From NCBI GenBank assembly GCA_949752795.1, contig OX457075.1, positions 2,666,001-2,730,000 on the forward strand: a DNA stretch of 64,000 bases, given 5' to 3'. Origin of the DNA: Hyperoodon ampullatus (Eukaryota > Chordata > Mammalia > Artiodactyla > Ziphiidae). Each line of letters begins with the position of its first letter. Within the stretch, counting starts at the first letter, position 1. Both the position numbers and the translations under genes were made by a program. Positions 58,251 through 64,000 of this stretch are shown here, piece by piece. The notes beneath the pieces are model-generated. The model was given only the letters and a program-made list of their open reading frames with translations, searched no databases and was not told where the DNA came from.

Positions 58251-59135
58251 ACTCATTCTCTCCTTCCGCACGGCGAGCCGCTCGCGCAGGGAAGGTGGCG
58301 GAGCGCAGAGGAAGGAGCCAGGCCCACAGCGGACAGGAGACCCCAGCGTGAGGAAGTGGGGGCCCTGCGGGCACGTCGGCCCCCTCTCTCCACTCTCTCG
58401 CTTCTCTGGGAAGAGCTCGGGTCTCAGGGATCCAGCCACGCGCACGTTCTTACCTTGAGAGGCAGGGCGGCAGGCGGGGCCGGGCAGCTCCTGCTGGTCT
58501 GGAGGAGCGCACGATGCCTGCCGAGCCTGGCGCTCCTGGGCCGCGTGGACGTGCCCGAGCCCTCAGCGCTCCGCGGGCGCCCCGGGCAGGGGGCCGGCGC
58601 CTCGCCACCTCCCCCGGACCCGGGGCTTTCAGCCGCGGCGGCGGCAGCCTGGGCCTGGGGAAGGGAGCCTCCCAGGGCGTCCTGAGCCAGCGGGTCCGTG
58701 CCCCACACGTGCCGCGGGTTAGGACCGCCCGACCAGGGCTTCCAGCCCGCGGAGGAGCTGCGGCCACCGTCGCCCATACCGCGAGCCGGGCTAGGGGGTC
58801 TGCATGGCCGGGGCTGCCGCCGTCCACGGGTCCCGGAGGCGGGGGATCTGCGAGCGCGCCCCCTCCTTGCATCCACGTCCCGGGTTTTCTCCTCTCCCTC
58901 TTTCCGCACGTCCGGAGCAGAGCAACTGGGAGCAGCTGGTGCCTCTGTCCCACGGCCCTGCCTCTGCGGGGGAGGGGCAGCCGGGCCCAGCGGGAGCCCG
59001 AGGGCCCGGCCTCCCGAGAAGCCGGTCCCGGGACCCGGGAGAGAGCGTCCCTCCTCCGGGCCCCCTGCGGCCTCAGTCCGGGCGGGAGCCAGGGCGGGGC
59101 GGGCGCGCGCCGGGGTGGGCCGCAGCTGCACGGAG
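58250..59135. promoter_or_regulatory. CpG island, probable promoter
   Basis: This is the only stretch in the window with dense CpG dinucleotides and very high GC outside the SINEs. It includes repeated CCGGG, GCGCGC and GGGCGG-type boxes (for example GGGCGGGAGCCAGGGCGGGG near 59080). Mammalian CpG islands mostly mark promoters. No TATA box was noted. Confidence 0.78.
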
Positions 59136-59170
59136 AGGAAGGAAGTTTTCATCTGCTGCTGCTCAGCCAT
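58454..59170 (-). other. Candidate first exon of an unidentified minus-strand gene
   Basis: On the minus strand an ATG at 59170 in good context (GAC before, G after) opens 239 uninterrupted codons. They end exactly at a consensus splice donor, CTCAAG|GTAAGA, with the exon edge at 58454 and phase 0. The predicted peptide begins MAEQQQMKTSFLSV and is rich in Pro, Ala, Arg and Gly with no domain I recognise. An acceptor-like CCTTCCTCTCCGTGCAG also lies at 59126-59142, so an internal exon starting at 59125 is an alternative. High GC content makes long open frames cheap, and the opposite strand also has frames above 220 codons, so coding status is uncertain. It may be a 5' UTR or a long non-coding RNA exon. 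Confidence 0.35.
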
Positions 59171-59768
59171 GTCCTCCAGGGGCTCGGCTGGTCCAGCCGG
59201 GTCGATTTTCAGACCTCGGTGCCCAGGGATGCGAAGGCCGGCAGCTGTGGGCAGGCGTGACCTGGCCCCATGGCTCCACGACGGCCTGAGGAAGCAAATG
59301 ATACACCTTCAGCCCAGGGGGAGTCTTCCCCCTGGAGTGGGGAAGCAGTGGGGATGGAGGTGACCCAGCCGCGGGTCTGGACTGTGCATGAATAGACAGG
59401 CTGGGGGAGGGAGGCTGGCAGCGGACAGTCGGGACTCGGCTGCCCTCTCCCTAGTGTGTCTGATGGATTTCCTTCTGTTATCCGGCCCCCTCCCCATGTT
59501 TGAATTGAAGACACTAAAGTTACTAGTTTCCATGCTTATCCCAAACTCCATATTACCGACACCTGTTGTTTGGTGTCTGACCCTGAGGCGGATGCATGTA
59601 AAGATGAGCCCCCGGGACCCTTCAGAGCTCACTTTCAATCTACCTTTCTTGCATCAGTGACACACAGTTGTGAACAACTTTAATGTTTTAATGAATTTCC
59701 ACTTGAAATCATGTGGTTATTCAGGAATTCCCCAGGGGGTAGTCCCATAGTCCCACAGCAAAATACTG

Positions 59769-59770
<2 letters not shown>
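59136..59770. other. Flank of the CpG island
   Basis: GC content falls after 59300. No gene recognised. Confidence 0.35.

Positions 59771-59772
<2 letters not shown>

Positions 59773-59850
<78 letters not shown>
59773..59850. repeat. Compound (TC)n(AC)n microsatellite
   Basis: About 25 TC units followed directly by about 14 AC units. An A-rich purine stretch follows to about 59940. Confidence 0.97.
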
Positions 59851-59853
<3 letters not shown>

Positions 59854-59944
59854 TAGATAAGTAAAAATAAAGAGATGAAGATGAAAAAGAGAAAATAAGA
59901 AAGAGAGAAAGATGAAATAAGAAAATCTATCCAGGTGACAAATC

Positions 59945-60880
59945 AAGCAGGAGGTTTTTTGTTAAATTATTTTAAGAAATACTTCAGTTTTCTTAAACTG
60001 TGAGAACAATAGGAAATCACCTGAAAATTCATCCAGTAATTCACATTTAGAGGGTTACTACAGGCTCAATATCCCTCACAATGGAAAAGAGCCCTTTGAG
60101 TCCTGCTGACCTTGATCCTGGGGAGAGCACAGCAGTGGGTGGAAAAGGTCTTTTCTTTATCAATTTGGGCTTGACTGGGAGGGAACCAGGAAATGATCCT
60201 CTGAGACAAACTGGCACATGGCCTGGAGAGCTGGCAGCGAACTAGCCTGAGCCACAGCCTCCCAACTCCTGGCCGTGACCTCCCACGGGCAGCGTACCTT
60301 CAGTGGCCGAGGGCACCGGCCCTGGCTGACCACCGCTGGCTGGGGCGGCTCCTTGGGAATTCTCAGCCTGGGTGGATGGGGCCCTGTGTTTGTTTTCCTT
60401 CTTAAACATCTTCACACAGCTTTTCCACCCAAGTTTATGGAGGCTTCTCCTCGTTTCCAGACAGCTGACAAATGACTCAGTCTACATGTGTCCAGAGCTG
60501 TCTGGGCCAGGCTCTGGACGCTGTAGCCCCTTTATAACAAACACCGTGACAGAGAAAATTGCAGCAAAACATATGACCAAGTCTCAGACTTATCCATTGA
60601 AATGATGACATATTGACCTGATTATATTTATTTTCAACCAAAATCCCATGTGAGTGAGGTCTAGGCCTCTTTATGTAACTCACTCTCCTATAAAAGAACT
60701 TACTTGGACATGGTAACCACTCAACAAGTATTGTACTAGTTGGTTAAGCGATTAACCGTGAATAAGGCCAGGTGGGGGGAGCTCTGTCTTCCTGCAGAAC
60801 AGGAATCTGGGGAGAAGTAAAGTACCATTGTCTTGTCTTAGCTTCCAGGGGCTCGAGCATCACACTAGGTCCTCTGCATG
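59945..60880. other. Unassigned sequence
   Basis: No gene or clear repeat recognised. Confidence 0.35.
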
Positions 60881-60884
60881 TCTG

Positions 60885-60975
60885 TTATTCACAATTCAAC
60901 CCCATCTTCAGAGGCAGGGGGCAGTGTTTCCACTGCACAGGTGAGGAGGTGGAGCTCGGGGAGGGGAAATGACTG
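60885..60975 (-). repeat. MIR SINE fragment
   Basis: TTATTCACAATTCAACCCCA, CACTGCACAGGTGAGGAGG and GGGAGGGGAAATGAC resemble a reverse-oriented MIR core. Confidence 0.45.
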
Positions 60976-61374
60976 CCTTTTTACGACAACTGCCCCAGAT
61001 GCGCAGGGGCTTAAGGAACCATCAGATGAGAAGTTTCACTTCAACTCCAACCTGCAAATAAAACAATGTACCACAAAGTCTGTGGTAGTGGTGAGTTCAG
61101 GACAATTCTCTCTTCCGACTTGTTATCAGCAAGGCTGCCGCAGAAGTGATGACTGCCAGATGTTTCATGTCTAGGTTGTTTGGGCTGGCCTGGGAGGAGA
61201 GTAAACAAATGGCGGGGATGCCACTGGGGGGTTGACAGGAGGGCGGAGGGACTTACCTGGAGGACACGTGTAGGACACCTCCTTAGTATTGGGGGGACTT
61301 TTAGGGAGCTGGGGTTCTCTGTGAGAAGCAGGGGCAGATGCCAGAAAAACATGGGTTTCTGCTGTGATGTAAAT

Positions 61375-61610
61375 AGCACAGGGCCTGAGAGCACGAGCTT
61401 TGGTGCTACACAGACATTTTTCTGAGCCCACTGTGTGGCTTTGTGACCTTGAGCAAGTTACTTAACCTCTCTGATAATCAGTTTTCCCTTCTCTGAGTTA
61501 ACAATACCCACTTCATAGGGTCGTTGAGAGGATGAAGTGGAAGTGTCTGTCAACGCCTTATTTAGCATAGTATCGGGCGCAAAAAGGTTTCTCGATAAAT
61601 GTTAGCATTT
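61375..61610 (+). repeat. MIR SINE, nearly full length
   Basis: AGCACGAGCTTTGGTGCTAC, TGTGTGGCTTTGTGACCTTG, AGCAAGTTACTTAACCTCTC, CATAGGGTCGTTGAGAGGAT and TCTCGATAAATGTTAGCA run in MIR consensus order. Confidence 0.88.
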
Positions 61611-61824
61611 CTTAGAATGCATATGCACACACTTTTCAGGCCTACAAAGATTGGTTGACCCAATGGAACAATTTGAGCTGCTGCATGAAATCTTTTTTTT
61701 TTTTTTTTAACCTGCAATGGCAATCATATGCAAGTTTGTACGCTTCCTATCTGATGGGTAAGCATCCGAGAACTGAAGAAGTCACTGCGATGAGGGAAGG
61801 GTTAAGGTTAGGGTCAGCAGTGAG

Positions 61825-61990
61825 TTTGGGGTCTGGAGGTCTGACATGATCATTTATTAGCTGTGACTCACAGCAACTTTCTGACCCTCAGTGGACTTAC
61901 CTGAGCAAAATATATTTCTGCCCTTTCTGTCTTACAGAATTGTTTTGAAGGTCAAGGGGTTAATCTGTGTAAGAGTACTCTGTAAACACA
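61825..61990 (+). repeat. MIR SINE fragment
   Basis: TTATTAGCTGTGACTCACAG, CAACTTTCTGACCCTCAGTG and AGAATTGTTTTGAAGGTCAA match a plus-oriented MIR core. Confidence 0.65.
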
Positions 61991-62949
61991 AAATTAATAT
62001 TTATTAAGTCTTTACATCAGGATGGGTGTTGTTATAATAATATCATTAATAATAACTCTAAACTTAACCATCGTCTGATTTCTCTGAAAACTCAAGATCT
62101 CTTTGTCTGAAAGGATTCTAAATTGATTTCATATTTCTCCACCACCACTGACCTTCAAGATTCATAAGGTGTGAAGGCAAACAACAGATAATTTAAACTG
62201 GACTCTATTTCTGCTAATGACCTCTTCTCATCACTTCTAGAGAGAAAAAGAAGATTCTAGAAACTTAACACGGGTGGAGCGGAGAGTGGGCACTGAGGAG
62301 AGATGTCAGGGCTTCTCTCTCTCCAACCTTGGGACAACCTCATGCAGTCGGCAGCTGAGCCCCCTTCCAGAGACGCAGAAAGAGACTGAGAGCACTGGGG
62401 TCCGGGGCTCGGGCGCAGCAGTGGAGATTTCATCGAGTCTGGCTCCCCCCTCCCCTCTCTAGACCGGTGGACGGTGCACACAGACGGTCCAGGCCATCTG
62501 CTCCTCTCTCCAAACCTGGGCTCCCTGGAAAGGCCCACCCGCCCACATGAGCTGCCTTGCTGCCCAGGGAGCTACTCGCTAAAGTTGTTTCCCTAGCGTT
62601 CTTAAGAGCTTAAATGATTTAAGATTGTACAAAATGGTACCTTATCAAGATCTGTTGTCTGAATTGAAGAAAAGTAATTCTCCCAAGAGTAGTGATTCCA
62701 GAGAAAGAGTGTTAGAGGCCCATGTCCCAGGGGTCCCAAGGGCTCCTGGAAATACTCCATTCAGGAGTGACAGCCTCTCCACACTCACTCGTTCTCTCAG
62801 GGGAGTTCATGCCACCCGTCCCTGGCGACTAAATTGGGAGCCTTCTGGAGTCCCTGTGCCCAGTTTGGTCGTGACCTTCCAGCATTAGCGCCTGATAAGA
62901 AGAGAAGAAGGTGGTAACTATAGGCCTCTCCTGCCAAAGGATATGTTTT
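61991..62949. other. Unassigned sequence
   Basis: No gene or repeat recognised. Confidence 0.35.
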
Positions 62950-62960
62950 GGAAAATGCAC

Positions 62961-63297
62961 TTTTTAAAAATAATTTTCCAAGAATTTTCTTCCTTCTTTT
63001 TTTAATTTTTCTTTTTTATTTTTGGCTGCATTGGGTCTTCATTGCTGTGCGTGCGTGGGCTTTCTCTAGTTGCAGCGTGTGGGCTTCTCATTGCGGTGGC
63101 TTCTCTTGTGTAGCACGGGCTCTAGGCGTGCGGGCTTCAGTAGTTGTGGCTCGCGGGCTTAGACCTCAGACTCAGTAGTTGTGGTGCTCGGGCTTAGTTG
63201 CTCCACGACATGTGAGATCTTCCTGGACCAGGGCTCAAACCCGTGTCCCCTGCACTGGCAGTCGGATTCTTAACCACTGCGCCACCAGGGAATTCCC
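62961..63297 (-). mobile_element. CHR-type SINE, long form, with unique tail
   Basis: Body about 63012-63297 with GGCTGCATTGGGTCTTCATTG and head CCACCAGGGAATTCCC. The TSD GGAAAATGCA is at 62950-62959 and 63298-63307. About 50 bp between the left TSD and the body are A/T-rich but not a plain poly(T), so the inserted RNA had a unique 3' extension. Confidence 0.92.
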
Positions 63298-63307
63298 GGA
63301 AAATGCA

Positions 63308-63690
63308 TTCTTGATTCAAGAAAGAACGAGAGACAAGGCGGAGGTGGGGGTGGGCCTGAGGGAGAGCTTGGCAGAAATGAAGCCTGAATGGTTAGAGGGG
63401 CAGAGAGAGTGGAACCGAGCAGAACTCTGTGGGGCCCCCAATTACAAAGGCCCCTCCATGTCCCCTGCCTCTTGTTTGTAGGAAAGCTGAAGTCTCCCAG
63501 GCCTCCCTGAGTCCAAAAGAGTGAGCCCAAGCAGCTAATGGTCAGGACAATAGAGTCCCAGACTCAATGTCTGATGCACACTCCTGAGCTGTTTTACAGC
63601 TACTATAACTGCCACCAGAGGGAAAAAGCTCACTACATGATGACCAGACTGCAGTCATGACATAACTGCCCCACCCTGAGCAGTACTGAG
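63308..63690. other. Unassigned sequence
   Basis: No gene or repeat recognised. Confidence 0.3.
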
Positions 63691-63693
63691 TCT

Positions 63694-63930
63694 ATGGCTA
63701 GCACAATTCCGAGAACTGGCCTCAAGAGAATGGGATTAGCACTGTTGCTCATGATCATCTATTCCTTTGTGGGCATCAAAGTAATAGCTTGCTCTGCCCA
63801 TATACATAAGCAGGCAACCAAAACTGTCAGCAAAGAGATACTACAGATGCATGTCAACATCTTCCACTCTAAGACGTCAACGCCCTTTCTCAGCATGAAG
63901 AAGTTACAGAAGAAGTACCTTCGTTCCTAA
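63694..63930 (+). CDS. Small ORF with a predicted membrane segment, unidentified
   Basis: A 78-codon frame starts MASTIPRTGLKRMGLALL. Residues about 14-32 form one hydrophobic segment after a basic GLKR, a type-II-like signal anchor, and the remainder is basic (ending KKLQKKYLRS). I do not recognise the family. It is not in a SINE or L1. No splice sites or polyadenylation signal are apparent (CCATAAAAAAG near 63934 is weak). It could be chance or a retrocopy of a small membrane protein. Confidence 0.2.
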   Translation: MASTIPRTGLKRMGLALLLMIIYSFVGIKVIACSAHIHKQATKTVSKEILQMHVNIFHSKTSTPFLSMKKLQKKYLRS

Positions 63931-63954
63931 TCCCATAAAAAAGAAATGATATCT

Positions 63955-64000
63955 GATGGGGGCGGGGTGGGATGGGGTGGGGTGGGGAGTGGGGTGGGGG
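63955..64000 (+). repeat. G-rich GGGGT-type repeat, cut by the window end
   Basis: At least seven runs of three or more G separated by one to three bases, in irregular GGGGTGGGAT units, continuing to the last base. It has quadruplex-forming potential. Confidence 0.9.

Noticed and set aside
57690..58445. 251-residue minus-strand frame below the CpG island
   Set aside because: It crosses the strong donor at 58454-58449 into what would be intron, contains MIR-like sequence near 58130-58180, and has no recognisable domain.
58514..59363. Plus-strand frames of 221-263 codons across the CpG island
   Set aside because: Several overlap in different frames with no domain and no matching splice sites; they reflect the scarcity of stop codons in GC-rich DNA.

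Overview
This is nuclear DNA from a mammal, almost certainly a cetacean. About twenty tRNA-derived SINEs of the CHR type (known from cetaceans, hippopotamuses and ruminants) are scattered on both strands. Many are short, near-identical type-A copies with intact target-site duplications (TSDs), which fits a toothed whale best. The LINE-1 3' ends are also of the artiodactyl/cetacean kind. I see no complete functional protein-coding gene. The window reads as intergenic or deep intronic DNA, with one retrocopy, one CpG island that may start a minus-strand transcript, and a large load of transposable elements.

Layout. 1-2.4 kb: three SINEs in otherwise unremarkable DNA. 2.4-4.1 kb: a processed retrocopy of PPM1F (a PP2C-type protein phosphatase). 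It is 5'-complete but runs into Tigger/MER2- and MIR-like sequence before an ATTAAA signal and poly(A), all inside one 15-bp TSD. 4.1-17 kb: mostly single-copy sequence with MIRs, two long SINEs, a 41-bp tandem duplication, an X-box-like site in a possibly conserved non-coding stretch, and an MLT1-type LTR. 17.5-17.9 kb: two SINEs side by side at the same target. 18-23.4 kb: LINE-2 remnants, a 300-bp polypurine tract and a 34-bp minisatellite. 25.5-33.4 kb: a LINE-1 graveyard (a HAL1/L1M 5' part, an older ORF2 fragment, a long L1MA-like ORF2-3'UTR block broken by two SINEs, and an older L1M block broken by a third). One of these SINEs carries transduced downstream DNA. 33.4-42 kb: sparse repeats and a cluster of perfect AT-rich hairpins near 37.7 kb. 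42.2-43.6 kb: two neighbouring solitary LTRs. 44-56 kb: more SINEs, a LINE-2 and a young truncated L1. 58.2-59.1 kb: a dense CpG island with a consensus minus-strand splice donor. 59-64 kb: compound microsatellites, MIRs, one SINE, a small unidentified ORF and a G-rich terminal repeat.

The genes do not form a pathway. Nearly all the readable signal is retroposition history. I saw no undescribed protein system. The best leads are the retrocopy of an apparently TE-terminated PPM1F transcript, SINE insertions with unique non-A tails (3' transduction), the 23-bp perfect hairpin cluster, and the CpG-island exon candidate. All repeat family names are from memory of consensus sequences, without a database search.
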